Assembly: GCF_024809975.1 (NCBI RefSeq)
Contig: NZ_JANUDY010000002.1
Span: forward strand, 496,001 to 560,000
DNA length: 64,000 bases
Reading direction: 5' to 3'
From: Comamonas sp. BIGb0152
Lineage (GTDB): Bacteria; Pseudomonadota; Gammaproteobacteria; Burkholderiales; Burkholderiaceae_C
The first letter of the stretch is position 1; every line of letters begins with the position of its first letter. Of the stretch, positions 54,768 through 64,000 are shown piece after piece. The translations under genes were made by a program, and so were the position numbers. The notes beneath the pieces were generated by a model that saw nothing but the letters and a program-made list of their open reading frames with translations, ran no database searches and had not been told where the DNA came from.

Positions 54768-55897
54768 AACTCGATTCCGCTCAGGTCATCCAGCGAGACT
54801 TCGGCGTTGATCTGGCCGACCAGGTAAGAGCTCAGCTCCACCTCTTGCGGGGCCACCTGCACGGTGTCCGACGATAGCCAGGTGTTGATCCAGGGGATCG
54901 GGTTGCTCTTGGCGTTCTCGAATGCGGGCTTGAGGCCGATCGCAGACATGCGGATGTTGGTGATGTACTCTACATACTGGCTCAGGATGTCCTTGTTCAG
55001 GCCAATCATCGAGCCGTCGCGGAACAGGTACTCGGCCCACTGCTTTTCCTGCATCGCCGCCGTCTTGAACATCTCAAAGCATTCCTGCTCGGTCTCTTTG
55101 GCAATCTTGGCAAAGTCCGGGTCATCCTGGCCCGAGCGCATGATGTTGAGCAAATGCTGCGTGCCGGTCAGGTGCAAGGCCTCATCGCGTGCAATCAGGC
55201 GAATGATCTTGGCATTGCCCTCCATCAGCTTGCGCTCAGCAAATGCGAAGGAGCAGGCAAAGCTCACATAAAAGCGGATGGCCTCCAGAATGTTCACATT
55301 CATCAGGCACAGGTACATCTTCTTCTTGAGCTGGTACACATTGATCTCATGCACCACACCATTGATGGTGTGGCTGCCGGCGCCCAATTGGGCGTGCAGC
55401 ATGGCATCGCGGATCAGCTCGTCGTAGTACGAGGAGATATCGCCGGCGCGCAGCTTGATGTTCTCGTTGCGCATGATGTCGTCAAAGATCACCGACGGAT
55501 CATTGACGATATTGCGCAGGATGTGCGTGTACGAGCGCGAATGGATGGTCTCCGAGAACGCCCAGGTCTCAATCCAGGTCTCCAGCTCCGGCAGCGACAC
55601 CAGGGGCAAAAACGCCATGTTCGGGCTGCGCCCCTGGATGGAGTCCAGCAAGGTCTGGTACTTCAGGTTGCTGATGAAGATGTGCTTCTCGTGGTCGGGC
55701 AGCTTCTGGTAGTCGATGCGGTCCTGCGTGATGTCCACTTCCTCGGGGCGCCAGAAAAACGAGAGCTGCTTTTCAATCAGCTTCTCGAAAATCGGGTACT
55801 TCTGCTGGTCGTAGCGGGCGACGTTGACCGGATTGCCAAAGAACATCGGTTCCTTGAGCTGGTCATTGTCAACCTTGGAAAAGGTGCTGTATGCCAT
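54764..55897 (-). CDS. nrdB: Ribonucleotide reductase class Ia beta subunit NrdB
   Basis: A 377-residue radical-generating subunit. The iron ligands and radical tyrosine appear in 'ETIHSRSY' (E-x2-H-x3-Y, as E115/H118/Y122 of E. coli) and 'DEALHL' (E-x2-H). The N-terminus is '[22 protein letters not shown]' and the C-terminal tail that docks on NrdA is '[10 protein letters not shown]'. It starts 14 bases after nrdA and is coupled to the ferredoxin gene. It makes deoxynucleotides for DNA synthesis together with NrdA. Confidence 0.98.
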   Translation of the reverse strand: MAYSTFSKVDNDQLKEPMFFGNPVNVARYDQQKYPIFEKLIEKQLSFFWRPEEVDITQDRIDYQKLPDHEKHIFISNLKYQTLLDSIQGRSPNMAFLPLVSLPELETWIETWAFSETIHSRSYTHILRNIVNDPSVIFDDIMRNENIKLRAGDISSYYDELIRDAMLHAQLGAGSHTINGVVHEINVYQLKKKMYLCLMNVNILEAIRFYVSFACSFAFAERKLMEGNAKIIRLIARDEALHLTGTQHLLNIMRSGQDDPDFAKIAKETEQECFEMFKTAAMQEKQWAEYLFRDGSMIGLNKDILSQYVEYITNIRMSAIGLKPAFENAKSNPIPWINTWLSSDTVQVAPQEVELSSYLVGQINAEVSLDDLSGIEL

Positions 55898-55911
55898 GGC
55901 CTTCTCCGCGC

Positions 55912-58191
55912 TTAGATCTTGCAGGCGCCGCTGGCGCAGTCGTCTTCTGCCGCCGCGCTCTGCATGTCTTCCGCACCATCACGGGTGTTGTGGTAGTACA
56001 GCGTCTTGACGCCAAACTTGTAGGCCTGCAGCAAGTCCTTGAGCAATTGCTGCATGGGCACCTTGCCGTCGGCAAAGCGCTGTGGGTCGTAGTTGGTGTT
56101 GGCCGAGATGGACTGGTCGACAAACTTCTGCATCAGGCCCACGAGCTTCAAGTAACCATCGTTGTTGGGCATTTGCCAGAGCAGTTCGTACTGGCCCTTC
56201 AAACGGTCGATCTCTGGCACCACCTGGCGCAGGATGCCGTCCTTGGACTGCTTGACCGACACAAAACCACGTGGAGGCTCGATGCCATTGGTCGCATTGG
56301 CGATCTGGCTGGAGGTCTCGGACGGCATCAGTGCGGTCAGGGTGGAGTTGCGCAGGCCATGGGTCTTGATCTCGGTGCGCAGGGTTTCCCAATCGAGGTG
56401 CAGGGGCTCGTCGGTCAGCGCGTCGATGTCCTTCTTGTAGGTATCGATGGGCAGGATGCCTGCCGCGTAGTTGGTCTCGGCAAAGGCGGTGCAAGGGCCA
56501 AATTCACGCGACAGCTGCACCGATGCCTTCAGCAGGTAGTACTGGATGGCCTCAAAGGTGCGGTGGGTCAGGCCGTTGGCCGAGCCATCGGAATAGCGCA
56601 CGCCGTTCTTGGCCAGGTAGTAGGCGTAGTTGATGACGCCCACGCCCAGCGAGCGGCGCTTTTCAGTCGCGACGCGGGCAGCGGCCACCGGGTAGTCTTG
56701 GTACTCCAGCAGGGCATCGAGCGCGCGCACGATCAGGTCGGCCAGCTCTTCGAGCTCGTCGGTGGATTCCAGCGCGCCCAGGTTGAAAGCGGACAAGGTG
56801 CAGAGCGCGATTTCGCCGTTCTCGTCCTTGATGTCTTCCAGCGGGCTGGTGGGCAGCAGGATTTCCATGCACAGGTTCGACTGGCGAACCGGCGCCACAG
56901 CCGGGTTGAAGGGGCTGTGGGTGTTGCAATGGTCCACGTTCTGGATGTAGATACGGCCGGTGCTGGCGCGCTCTTGCATCATCAGCGAGAACAGCTCCAC
57001 CGCTGGCAAAGTGCGCTTGCGGATGGATTCGTCGTTCTCGTACTTGACATACAGCTCTTCGAACTTGTTCTGGTCGGCGAAGAAGGCCTCATACATACCA
57101 GGCACATCGTGGGGCGAGAACAGGCTGATGTTCTGGCCCTTGATCAGGCGCTGGTAGAGCATGCGGTTGATCTGGATGCCGTAGTCCAGGTGGCGGATAC
57201 GGTTTTCTTCGACGCCGCGGTTGTTCTTCAGCACCAGCAGCGACTCGGCTTCCAGGTGCCACAGTGGGTAGAACAAGGTGGCTGCACCGCCGCGCACTCC
57301 CCCTTGCGAGCAGGACTTGACGGCCGACTGGAACATCTTGAAGAAAGGCAGGCAACCGGTGTGCTGCGCTTCGCCGCCACGGATCTCGCTGCCCAGCGCG
57401 CGGATGCGGCCGCCGTTGATGCCGATGCCGGCGCGCTGCGAGACGTACTTGACGATGGCGCTGGTGGTGGCGTTGATGCTGTCCAGGCTGTCATCGCACT
57501 CGATCAGCACGCAGGAGCTGAACTGGCGCAAAGGCGTGCGCACACCCGACATGATGGGCGTGGGCAGCGAAATCTTGAAGCGCGAGACGGCATCATAGAA
57601 ACGCTTGATGTACTGCAGGCGGCGGTCGGCCGGGTACTTGGCAAACAGGCTCATTGCCACCAGCACGTACAGAATCTGCGGGCTCTCATAGATGCGCTTG
57701 GTCACCCGGTTCTGCACCAGGTACTTGCCTTCGAGCTGCTTCACGGCTGCGTAGGAGAAATCCATATCGCGCCAGTGGTCGATGAAACCATTGATCTCTT
57801 CGTACTCTTCGCGGCTGTAATCGGCCAGCAGGTGCGGGTCGTACTTCTTCAGCTCAGTCAGCTTTTGCACATGGTCGTACAAATGCGGTGGCTCAAACTG
57901 GCCAAAGGCAATCTTGCGCAGATGGAAGATGGCCAGGCGTGCAGCCACGTACTGGTAGTCCGGCGCGTCTTCGGAGATCAGGTCCGCTGCGGACTTGATG
58001 ATGGTTTCATGGATGGCATCGGTGCGGATGCCGTCATAAAACTGGATATGCGATTGCAGCTCGATCTGCGACACGGAAACATCGCGCAGGTCCTTGGCGG
58101 CCCAGTCAATCACTCGGTGGATTTTGTCCAGGTCGATGGGTTCAACGCGACCGTCACGCTTGGTGACTCTCATAGTGGTTGTCTGGTTCAT
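55912..58191 (-). CDS. nrdA: Ribonucleotide reductase class Ia alpha subunit NrdA
   Basis: A 759-residue catalytic subunit from ATG 58191. An ATP-cone lies at the N-terminus ('[26 protein letters not shown]') and gives allosteric activity control. Active-site cysteines are in '[14 protein letters not shown]', 'NLCMEI' and '[12 protein letters not shown]'. The C-terminal redox pair is CASGAC, as in E. coli. A longer frame upstream starts in a different context and is less likely. Two NrdR boxes upstream show NrdR repression, which also uses an ATP-cone. Confidence 0.98.
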   Translation of the reverse strand: MNQTTTMRVTKRDGRVEPIDLDKIHRVIDWAAKDLRDVSVSQIELQSHIQFYDGIRTDAIHETIIKSAADLISEDAPDYQYVAARLAIFHLRKIAFGQFEPPHLYDHVQKLTELKKYDPHLLADYSREEYEEINGFIDHWRDMDFSYAAVKQLEGKYLVQNRVTKRIYESPQILYVLVAMSLFAKYPADRRLQYIKRFYDAVSRFKISLPTPIMSGVRTPLRQFSSCVLIECDDSLDSINATTSAIVKYVSQRAGIGINGGRIRALGSEIRGGEAQHTGCLPFFKMFQSAVKSCSQGGVRGGAATLFYPLWHLEAESLLVLKNNRGVEENRIRHLDYGIQINRMLYQRLIKGQNISLFSPHDVPGMYEAFFADQNKFEELYVKYENDESIRKRTLPAVELFSLMMQERASTGRIYIQNVDHCNTHSPFNPAVAPVRQSNLCMEILLPTSPLEDIKDENGEIALCTLSAFNLGALESTDELEELADLIVRALDALLEYQDYPVAAARVATEKRRSLGVGVINYAYYLAKNGVRYSDGSANGLTHRTFEAIQYYLLKASVQLSREFGPCTAFAETNYAAGILPIDTYKKDIDALTDEPLHLDWETLRTEIKTHGLRNSTLTALMPSETSSQIANATNGIEPPRGFVSVKQSKDGILRQVVPEIDRLKGQYELLWQMPNNDGYLKLVGLMQKFVDQSISANTNYDPQRFADGKVPMQQLLKDLLQAYKFGVKTLYYHNTRDGAEDMQSAAAEDDCASGACKI

Positions 58192-58330
58192 TTGCGATGT
58201 TTCTAATGGGATAAAAGACGCAGGGCCACGGGCTGACGCACCTGTCCCGCGCCAAAACGCGCCTGACATTGCAGGCGCGTAAAGACGGGAGCTAGACCAG
58301 GGACAACAACCAGTGGGGGAAAGCGGTGGA

Positions 58331-58378
58331 CACTACATATAGTGTCTATGGGCTTGAGTGTACGCTACCTGTAGCGTT
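58331..58378. promoter_or_regulatory. Pair of NrdR boxes upstream of nrdA
   Basis: Box 1, ACACTACATATAGTGT at 58331-58346, matches the NrdR consensus and is almost perfectly palindromic. Box 2, ACGCTACCTGTAGCGT at 58363-58378, is a weaker but fully palindromic-armed version. Their starts are 32 bp apart (three helical turns), the spacing usual for paired NrdR sites. They lie about 140-190 bases before the nrdA ATG. Confidence 0.93.
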
Positions 58379-58683
58379 CTCGGTAGCAAAAATGTGGCGC
58401 CAATTTCTGTTAGGAAGTGCGATGCCCAGAGAGGAAATGCAAGAAAATCAACATGCATTGCCTGAATAATTTTATGTTTCCAGTTGCTTTCTATCACCGC
58501 ACCCCGATGAGGGAAATGGACTGGCATTCTGGGTGGCGATCGCCATCGGCAGCACCCTTGTGGGCTGCCCGCATTACTGGCTGATCAGCGCGTTACAGCC
58601 TGCGCTTTAAAGCTAGGCAACACCGTTTGTAGACGGCGTTATCGCAGACGGGGTGCGCAACGATGTTTGCACGCTGCACAAAT

Positions 58684-58717
58684 GAAAAACCTGCTGCACT
58701 TGCATGCAACAGGTTTT
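58684..58717 (-). terminator. Terminator of the first tRNA-Pro gene
   Basis: Two 13-base arms (58686-58698 and 58705-58717) pair with one mismatch around a 6-base loop; the minus strand ends in a T-run. It begins 9 bases after the tRNA 3' end. A near copy follows the second tRNA gene. Confidence 0.85.
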
Positions 58718-58726
58718 CAAAAGGAA

Positions 58727-58803
58727 TGGTCGGAGCGGTGGGATTCGAACTCACGACCCTCTGCTCCCAAAGCAGATGCGCTACCAGGCTGCGCTACGCT
58801 CCG
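58727..58803 (-). tRNA. tRNA-Pro (anticodon UGG), copy A
   Basis: A 77-base cloverleaf including an encoded CCA. The acceptor arms are CGGAGCG and CGCTCCG with A at position 73. The anticodon stem TCTGC/GCAGA holds loop TTTGGGA, giving anticodon TGG. The T-arm carries GTTCGAATC. It differs from copy B at two positions of the T-stem (G-T-G-A-G against G-C-G-A-G pairing side). Confidence 0.95.
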
Positions 58804-58994
58804 ACTAAGCCGCTATTGTATAGCCTGCCAGGGCCCTGTTCGGGAAAAATGATTACTTTGGCAACTTTAAATGGTGCCGGGCTGGGCTGCGGCGCTGCAT
58901 GCCGCCAGTCGGGCCACACGCTTGGGGTGCCGCGCTGGTGCCACCGCTCCCGACTGCATCGCTAGGCGCTGCCTCATCCGCCAAGCCCACAACA

Positions 58995-59029
58995 AAAAAC
59001 CTGCTGTACTTGCGTACAACAGGTTTTTA
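58995..59029 (-). terminator. Terminator of the second tRNA-Pro gene
   Basis: Two 15-base arms (58995-59009 and 59014-59028) have a single mismatch at the same place as in the first copy, a 4-base loop and a T-run on the minus strand. The shared mismatch supports duplication of tRNA plus terminator as a unit. Confidence 0.85.
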
Positions 59030-59036
59030 AATGGAA

Positions 59037-59113
59037 TGGTCGGAGCGGCGGGATTCGAACTCGCGACCCTCTGCTCCCAAAGCAGATGCGCTACCAGGCT
59101 GCGCTACGCTCCG
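59037..59113 (-). tRNA. tRNA-Pro (anticodon UGG), copy B
   Basis: A 77-base tRNA with encoded CCA, almost identical to the copy at 58727-58803, with the same anticodon loop TTTGGGA. It lies 310 bases upstream in transcription direction of copy A. Each copy has its own terminator, so they may be transcribed separately. Confidence 0.95.
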
Positions 59114-59222
59114 ACTAAGCCGTTATTCTAACCAGGGTTTGGGCAGTGGTTTTTCGTATTTGACGATTTTTTTACAACTGCCCTGCTGGCACCAAGGCGC
59201 AGCGCTTGCTGCGCCCTAGCCA

Positions 59223-59471
59223 TTAGCGCTGGGATGGCGCTGGGCCACGGCCAGGCAGGTGACGGAAAGTGATACGGCCCTTGCTCAGATCGTAAGGCGA
59301 CATTTCCAGCGACACCTTGTCACCGGCCAGAATGCGGATGTGGTGTTTGCGCATCTTGCCGCCCGTGTAAGCGATCAGCTCGTGGCCGTTTTCCAGCTTC
59401 ACGCGAAAACGCGAATCAGGCAACACTTCGGTCACGGAGCCTTGCATCTCAATCAGTTCTTCTTTAGCCAT
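59223..59471 (-). CDS. infA: Translation initiation factor IF-1, second-locus type
   Basis: An 82-residue S1/OB-fold protein ('[64 protein letters not shown]'). IF-1 binds the ribosomal A site and helps initiation. The usual betaproteobacterial IF-1 of the ribosomal-protein operon is about 72 residues. This one has an extra basic tail (GRGPAPSQR) and lies alone beside tRNA genes, so it is probably the second copy known in Betaproteobacteria. A GC-rich hairpin without T-run lies just after the stop. Confidence 0.95.
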   Translation of the reverse strand: MAKEELIEMQGSVTEVLPDSRFRVKLENGHELIAYTGGKMRKHHIRILAGDKVSLEMSPYDLSKGRITFRHLPGRGPAPSQR

Positions 59472-59947
59472 ATAAGTCGACGAATCCTTGTCTAGTGGTG
59501 CATGAACGAAAACAGGTTCGCCATGCTGTTCTGTGTGCCACCAGCAGCGGTGGCCTTCCAGGGTTTGGGGGGGTGTCCTTGCGGACTTTTACCCGTCATA
59601 CCCGGGGGTATGGCGCGCTTTCACCCAGTGGCCGGTTGCGATACGGATACGGCCTGAACTATCCGGCGCGTACCCGTCGCTCTAAGCCGCGCAGTGCCAA
59701 GCACCATGCGCTCCCTGGCTGTAAAAGCTTGCAAAGCTCTCTATTGTACTATGTACGAGGCATTTACGCTTGGTGCTGTCGCGCAAAAACGGCGTAGTGC
59801 CTGCGTTTGTTGCCCTGCTGGCGCTTGAGGGAATCCCCGCCGCTGGCATGGCACCTGGCTGGCGCATCGGTTAGCATGGCCCGCAGCGCGCTGCCGCTCC
59901 TGCTTGGCATCGCCCGTCCACTGCTCCGCCCTCTTCCTCGCCCGACC
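59472..59947. other. Intergenic region between infA and the EVE-domain gene
   Basis: 476 bases with the infA promoter. A plus-strand 100-codon frame (59495-59797) has a composition typical of noncoding GC-rich DNA and no recognisable family, so it is not called. A near-perfect palindrome CATACCCGGGGGTATG lies at 59597-59612. In-frame extension of the EVE gene upstream to 59807 reads low-complexity sequence and is rejected. Confidence 0.4.
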
Positions 59948-60430
59948 ATGAACGCTGCCGCCACCCGCTACTGGCTGATGAAAAATGAGCCCGATGAATA
60001 CGCGATAGACCATGCGCTCAGCGCCCCCGATGCCACCATTGCCTGGGATGGCGTGCGCAATTACCAGGCCCGTAATTTCATGCGCGATGACATGCAAGTG
60101 GGCGATGGCGTGCTGTACTGGCATTCCAGCTGCGCCGAGCCCGGCATTTATGGCATCGCCCGCATTGCCGGCAAGCTGCGGCCTGATGCCAGCCAGTTCC
60201 AGCCCGATTCCAAGTACTACGATCCCAAGTCCCAGCCGGAACAACCCCGTTGGCTGACGCTGGATGTGCAGGCACTGCGCAAGATCCAGCCCATCAGCGT
60301 GGCCCGCTTGCGCCAGTATCCTGAGCTCCAAGAGATGCGGGTGCTGCAAAAAGGCAACCGCTTGTCGATCACGCCGGTCGATGAGGCGCATTGGCGCTTC
60401 ATCATGGACCTCATCAATGCCCAGGGCTGA
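59948..60430 (+). CDS. EVE-domain protein
   Basis: A 160-residue protein made of one EVE domain: 'YWLMKNEPDEYAIDH', 'WDGVRNYQARNFMRDDMQVGDGVLYWHSSC', 'PGIYGIARI' and a C-terminal 'RLSITPVDEAHW'. EVE domains are PUA-like folds that bind modified bases in DNA or RNA; the family is also called thymocyte nuclear protein 1-like. ATG 59948 fits the domain start. No DNA-modification genes are adjacent. The aromatic cage residues look present (W, Y). Confidence 0.92.
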   Translation: MNAAATRYWLMKNEPDEYAIDHALSAPDATIAWDGVRNYQARNFMRDDMQVGDGVLYWHSSCAEPGIYGIARIAGKLRPDASQFQPDSKYYDPKSQPEQPRWLTLDVQALRKIQPISVARLRQYPELQEMRVLQKGNRLSITPVDEAHWRFIMDLINAQG

Positions 60431-60565
60431 GGCGCGCGCTTGAGGGCTTAGCGCTGCGTTGAAGGCTGAGGGGATGCTGCATAATTCCAAAAAATACGTC
60501 GGCTACCCATGCAGCAAGCAAGGGTTGCTATTTTTTTTGATACCACTTGCGCACCCGAGACCACC

Positions 60566-60880
60566 ATGGCTTTTGCTGACAATCTCCAATCCCTGCCCGC
60601 TATCGACCATATCGCTGAGCTGCAGCTCATCAATGCCGATGGACAGCTGGCAGCCAGCATTCCCAATGCCCCAGGCAAGGCTGGCTCGGTGCGGGTGTAC
60701 AACGCTCTGGCCGCCAAGCATGGCGGTATCAATGCAGCGGCGGCCGAAGAAGGCCTGCAGATCTTTGCCGAGCACACGGATGACGCCAAGGCCCGCCCCG
60801 GCGCGCACCCCAATATCGATCGCTTGCTGGAGGTGATCGCCTCCGGCAAGGGCTATACCGTCAAGCTTGTGTCGGCCTGA
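60566..60880 (+). CDS. DUF2322 family protein
   Basis: A 104-residue protein with 'MAFADNLQSLPAIDHIAELQL', 'GKAGSVRVYNALA' and 'AEHTDDAKARPGAHPNIDRLLEV', typical of DUF2322, a small beta/gammaproteobacterial family without known function. ATG 60566 fits the usual N-terminus; an in-frame ATG at 60509 gives a longer form. Its 3' end overlaps the convergent amidotransferase gene by 28 bases. Confidence 0.85.
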   Translation: MAFADNLQSLPAIDHIAELQLINADGQLAASIPNAPGKAGSVRVYNALAAKHGGINAAAAEEGLQIFAEHTDDAKARPGAHPNIDRLLEVIASGKGYTVKLVSA

Positions 60881-61641
60881 ACGGCCCGGGGCTCTGCTGC
60901 TGTCGCTGCGCTCTCCAGCGCATAGGCTGCGACAAAGCGCTGCAGCATCTGCTGGGGCACAGGCGTCTGGGCCAATTGGCGCAGCATGGCATCGGGGTCA
61001 AACCCTTCTGAATGCAGCACCTGCGCACGCAACTGGATGCAAGCGGCAGCAATCGCCTGGCTGAACTCCGGGTGGAACTGGGTCGAGACGGCCTTGGGCC
61101 CATAGCGCACGACCTGGTGCGGATCATGCGCCGAGCGTGCCAGCACCCGGGCGCCAGGCGGCAGCTCCAGCACGGTTTGCATATGGGTCAGGTTGGCCTT
61201 GAACTGCGGGCCGGCGCCTGCGAGCAAGGCCTCGTCCTCGGCGCCAGGCAGCAGGTTGATATCCAGGCAACCCATCTCGCGGCCCTGCGGGTGGTAGTCC
61301 ACCCGGCCGCCCAAGGCATGGGCCATCAACTGGTGGCCATAGCAGACGCCAAACAGCGGAAACTCCAGCGCCATCGCCTCGCGTATCCATTGGGCCGTCG
61401 CTTCACTCCAGGGCAGCAAATCCGTGACCATGGCCCAGGAGCCGGTGATGATGGCGGCGCTGTGGGCCTCATGCGGCGGCAATGGCTCGCCCTCGAAGAC
61501 CCGCACCACCTGAAGGGCCGGCCCTGCCGCCAGCGCGGCGGAAAACCACAGCGGCAGATCGCCGACCTGGGCACGGATGTCGTCGGGCGGGGTGCCGACC
61601 TGGATAAGCAGCAGCGTTTTTTCAGACACGGGGCAATGCAT
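60853..61641 (-). CDS. Class I glutamine amidotransferase
   Basis: A 262-residue stand-alone GATase1 protein. The nucleophile elbow is GVCYGHQL and the catalytic His/Glu lie in QFHPEF. The pattern 'AAIITGSWAMVTD' then 'LGGRVDYHPQGREMG' is like GuaA-type side proteins whose acceptor is often unknown (gamma-glutamyl hydrolase or transferase roles). ATG 61641 or GTG 61662 may start it. It is the last of a minus-strand row with ybdK and the antiporter, 86 bases after ybdK. Confidence 0.88.
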   Translation of the reverse strand: MHCPVSEKTLLLIQVGTPPDDIRAQVGDLPLWFSAALAAGPALQVVRVFEGEPLPPHEAHSAAIITGSWAMVTDLLPWSEATAQWIREAMALEFPLFGVCYGHQLMAHALGGRVDYHPQGREMGCLDINLLPGAEDEALLAGAGPQFKANLTHMQTVLELPPGARVLARSAHDPHQVVRYGPKAVSTQFHPEFSQAIAAACIQLRAQVLHSEGFDPDAMLRQLAQTPVPQQMLQRFVAAYALESAATAAEPRAVQADTSLTV

Positions 61642-61727
61642 AAGAATGAAGGGCCCCTGCACTGTAAAGGAAGCGGGATCCCAGCAGGACCTCCGCCCGC
61701 TTTTTTTACCGGCCTATGCCCGGCTCC

Positions 61728-62840
61728 TCAGTAGCGAAAGCGCAAGGTCGACTGGCGCACCACTTCTGGCAATTGCTGGGCCTGGGCATAGGCCTCACGC
61801 AAGCGGCTGGCGTCATTCACGCCCTCATTGACGGTCTTGCGCAGCTGCTGCAAAGCCTCCTTGCTGTTCTCCGGCACATAGGACTGGATGCGCTGCAAGG
61901 TCAGCAGGATATGCTCACGCAGACCAAAGGATTCACTGCTGGCCGGGTCCACATAGGCGCCTTCCAGACCAAAGCGGCAGGCCTGGAAACGGTTGTAGGT
62001 GTAGACCAGGTAGTCGTCCTCGCTGGGCTCAAACGGCTCCTCGGCCAGGAACCAGGCACCCAGCGCCTGTACATAGGCGGCCAGCGCGACGGCACGCTCG
62101 ATGGACAGCGGCGTGTCAAACACCCGCACCTCCACCGTGCCAAACTCGGGCTTGGGCCGGATGTCCCAGTAAAAATCCTTCATGCTGTGGATCACCCCGG
62201 TGGCGGTCATCTTGTCGTAGTAGCGCTCAAAGTCCTCCCAGTGCAGCGCAAAGGGGGCCCGTCCCGAGAGTGGAAATGCAAACACCGAGTTGAGCCGCGC
62301 CGAATCGAAGGCCGTGTCCTGGCCCTGCACAAAGGGGCTGGAGGCCGACAGCGCAATAAAGTGCGGGATATAGCGTGAGAGGCGGTGCAGCATCATCAGC
62401 GCCGCGTCGGCCCCTGGGCAGCCCACATGCACATGCTGACCAAAGATGGTGAACTGCTTGGTGAGGTAGCCGTACAGCGCGGTGATCTCTTTGAAGCGCG
62501 GCTTGTTGTAGATACGCTGCTGGTGCCACTGCTGGAACGGATGGGTGCCACCGCCGGCCAGCGCAATATTGAGCCGATCCGCGGCCTTGACCAGTGCATC
62601 TCGCGTTACGCTCAGCTGCTGGTAGGCATCCTGGGCATCGGTGCAAATGCCCGTCGATATCTCGATCATGCTGGTGGTCACCTCGGGCACGATGGAGCCC
62701 GGCACCTGCGCGTTTTTCAGCAGGGCCAGCATATCGGGCGCATAAGGTGTCAGGTCATAGTGGTTGGTGTTGACCAGCTGCAGCTCCAGCTCGACCCCCA
62801 GGGTTAGGGCCTCGGACTGTTGGAAAGCTTCAAGCGTCAT
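61728..62840 (-). CDS. ybdK: Glutamate-cysteine ligase-like protein YbdK
   Basis: A 370-residue carboxylate-amine ligase of the GCS2 family. Markers are '[13 protein letters not shown]', '[21 protein letters not shown]', 'FGQHVHVG', '[22 protein letters not shown]' and '[20 protein letters not shown]'. E. coli YbdK has weak glutamate-cysteine ligase activity and its true role is not settled. ATG 62840 has a strong AAGGAG site; upstream in-frame codons are rejected. Its start overlaps the antiporter gene end by 11 bases. Confidence 0.92.
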   Translation of the reverse strand: MTLEAFQQSEALTLGVELELQLVNTNHYDLTPYAPDMLALLKNAQVPGSIVPEVTTSMIEISTGICTDAQDAYQQLSVTRDALVKAADRLNIALAGGGTHPFQQWHQQRIYNKPRFKEITALYGYLTKQFTIFGQHVHVGCPGADAALMMLHRLSRYIPHFIALSASSPFVQGQDTAFDSARLNSVFAFPLSGRAPFALHWEDFERYYDKMTATGVIHSMKDFYWDIRPKPEFGTVEVRVFDTPLSIERAVALAAYVQALGAWFLAEEPFEPSEDDYLVYTYNRFQACRFGLEGAYVDPASSESFGLREHILLTLQRIQSYVPENSKEALQQLRKTVNEGVNDASRLREAYAQAQQLPEVVRQSTLRFRY

Positions 62841-64000
62841 GGCGTTTCTCCTTGCTGGTGAGGGCAGACAGGCCAATACCGCGGTGCGCCTCGCCGCTGC
62901 GCCACAATGCCAACGAGGCCAGCAGCACGCCGATCACCTCGCACAGAACAATCATTGGCAGCGCGATGGAAGACACGCTGATGGCCACCTCGGGGTTGAT
63001 GGATGCCCATTGCGCCACCTGGGCGGAGGCCAGCAGCAGCGCCAGGCCCGAGCTGGGCGACTGCGCGCAGGCCACCGGCCACTGGCGCAGCCAGCCAATG
63101 CCGGTACCCGCGCCCAAGAGCAGCACGCCGCCCATCTTGCCCAGCAGCCGCGCCAGGCTGGCAGCGGCCACCACGCTCACCAGCGCCGCGCTGGGGGCAA
63201 TCTGGCCGGCCATGCTGGCCACCAGCACAAACATCAGCAAATTGAGCATGGTGTTGCCCGCCATGAAGGCCGAGGGCCAAACCATGGGCTTGGGGCTCAG
63301 GTTGCGCAGCATCACCCCCGCCAACACAAAGCCCAGCGCTGCCGAGCCGCCCAAACGCTCGGCCAGCAAGCTGGCAGCCACCAGCACAGCCAGCATGTAC
63401 AGCGCGGTGGAATCGCTGCGCGAGGACTGCCAACGCAGCACCGGCCACAGGGCCGCCGTGGTCAGCAGCGCCCACAGCAAGGTCAGCCCCAGGCTCCACA
63501 GCAGATGGCCCATGCCGGCAGCGGTCAGCTCCAGGCCCGATTGCGTGTCCGTGCCGGCGACGGGCGACCAGGCCACGGTCACCACCAGGCCCAGCACAAG
63601 GGCGTACACGCAGCTCAGGGTGGCCATCAGCAAGCTGCGGTCAGTGACCGCGCCACTGGAGCGCAGATCGGACGAGATGCGCAGCAGCACCGAAGGCGAG
63701 GCCGCCATGGCCACCACCCCCACGCCCAGCGATACCGCCCAGCCCATGCCCAGCAGCTGCAAGGTGGCGGTCACCAGCACCAGGGCAGCCAGGGATTCGA
63801 CCAGGCTTTGCAGCAGCAAAAAGGGCTGGCGCAGCAGCCATTTGAGCGAGATTTGCGAGGCTGCAATCAGCATGCTGGTGCCCACCGCTGTGTGCAGCAG
63901 CACCTGGGTATTGCCCTGCAGCGGCCAGGGCAGATCGCCAAAACCGAGCCAGCCGGCCAGCAGGCCGACGACCGTATAGCCCAGCATGCGCGGAAAACCG
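62830..64000 (-). CDS. Cation:proton antiporter (KefB/NhaP family), 5' end outside the window
   Basis: A monovalent cation/proton antiporter of the CPA2 type; 390 codons are visible with about 11 hydrophobic segments. '[19 protein letters not shown]' at the visible start is the usual second-helix 'GYLLAG' region. The frame stays open to the right edge, so the protein begins outside. '[14 protein letters not shown]' and '[18 protein letters not shown]' also fit. No C-terminal TrkA-N domain is present: it ends soon after the last helix with a basic tail. It is co-directional and overlapping with ybdK. Confidence 0.85.
   Translation of the reverse strand, partial: GFPRMLGYTVVGLLAGWLGFGDLPWPLQGNTQVLLHTAVGTSMLIAASQISLKWLLRQPFLLLQSLVESLAALVLVTATLQLLGMGWAVSLGVGVVAMAASPSVLLRISSDLRSSGAVTDRSLLMATLSCVYALVLGLVVTVAWSPVAGTDTQSGLELTAAGMGHLLWSLGLTLLWALLTTAALWPVLRWQSSRSDSTALYMLAVLVAASLLAERLGGSAALGFVLAGVMLRNLSPKPMVWPSAFMAGNTMLNLLMFVLVASMAGQIAPSAALVSVVAAASLARLLGKMGGVLLLGAGTGIGWLRQWPVACAQSPSSGLALLLASAQVAQWASINPEVAISVSSIALPMIVLCEVIGVLLASLALWRSGEAHRGIGLSALTSKEKRHDA

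Larger units (their letters stand above)
58192..58726. other. Leader of the nrd operon and flank before tRNA-Pro
   Basis: No gene is recognised in these 535 bases; a 64-codon minus-strand frame overlaps the NrdR boxes and is not believed. The left 190 bases are the nrdA leader and promoter. The right end holds the tRNA terminator at 58684-58717. The stretch between, 58380-58680, shows nothing notable. Confidence 0.4.

Noticed and set aside
55891..58206. Plus-strand ORF of 771 codons opposite nrdA
   Set aside because: Shadow of nrdA, which has all catalytic motifs.
59495..59797. 100-codon plus-strand ORF after infA
   Set aside because: Composition is Arg/Gly/Ser-rich without conserved pattern; it overlaps the infA promoter region and has no ribosome site.
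1..64000. CRISPR arrays, complete insertion sequences, rRNA genes
   Set aside because: No regularly spaced repeats, no transposase frames with terminal repeats and no rRNA sequence were seen.

Overview
The window looks like chromosomal DNA of a betaproteobacterium of the Comamonadaceae, most like Comamonas or Delftia. This is judged from protein style, high-GC coding sequence and gene neighbourhoods; no database search was possible. It is gene dense, with one clear low-GC accessory patch (about 3.4-8.9 kb) and a smaller lower-GC stretch around 45-47.5 kb.

Region 1 (1-30.2 kb) is a type VI secretion system (T6SS). From the left edge come tssL (cut by the window), tssK and tssJ on the minus strand. 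An effector island on the same strand follows: vgrG, a small 83-residue protein, and a large rhs effector gene. Downstream of these lie an immunity candidate, a displaced rhs tip with a second toxin C-terminus, two paralogous exported immunity candidates, and a tail of small lipoprotein or membrane genes, two of them frameshifted. Divergent from vgrG runs tssB-tssC-hcp-tagJ-tssE-tssF-tssG. tssH (clpV) is convergent with tssG, and tssA-tagH-pppA is divergent from tssH. tssM and a PpkA-type kinase are not in the window and may lie beyond the left edge.

Region 2 (30.2-38.4 kb) is an RND efflux operon (membrane fusion protein, MexF-type pump, outer-membrane channel) preceded by an alpha/beta-hydrolase-like gene and a divergent LysR regulator. 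This is the layout of the Burkholderia ceoR-llpE-ceoAB-opcM / bpeT-llpE-bpeEF-oprC loci. The hydrolase-like protein has lost its catalytic serine and histidine.

Region 3 (38.4-44.8 kb) is a corrinoid-type uptake operon: TonB-dependent receptor, binding lipoprotein, permease, ATPase and a CbiX-like/2Fe-2S fusion. A cobalamin riboswitch precedes it. A 735-base gene-free stretch and an O-acyltransferase with an SGNH domain follow.

Region 4 (47.7-54.1 kb) is hyuA-hyuB-MFS transporter-lysR, all on the minus strand; the substrate is unknown. Region 5 (54.4-58.4 kb) is the class Ia ribonucleotide reductase operon nrdA-nrdB-ferredoxin, with two NrdR boxes 32 bp apart and a strong terminator. Region 6 (58.7-64 kb) holds two tandem tRNA-Pro(UGG) genes, an extra IF-1 gene, an EVE-domain protein, a DUF2322 protein, a class I glutamine amidotransferase, a YbdK-type ligase and a cation:proton antiporter cut by the right edge.
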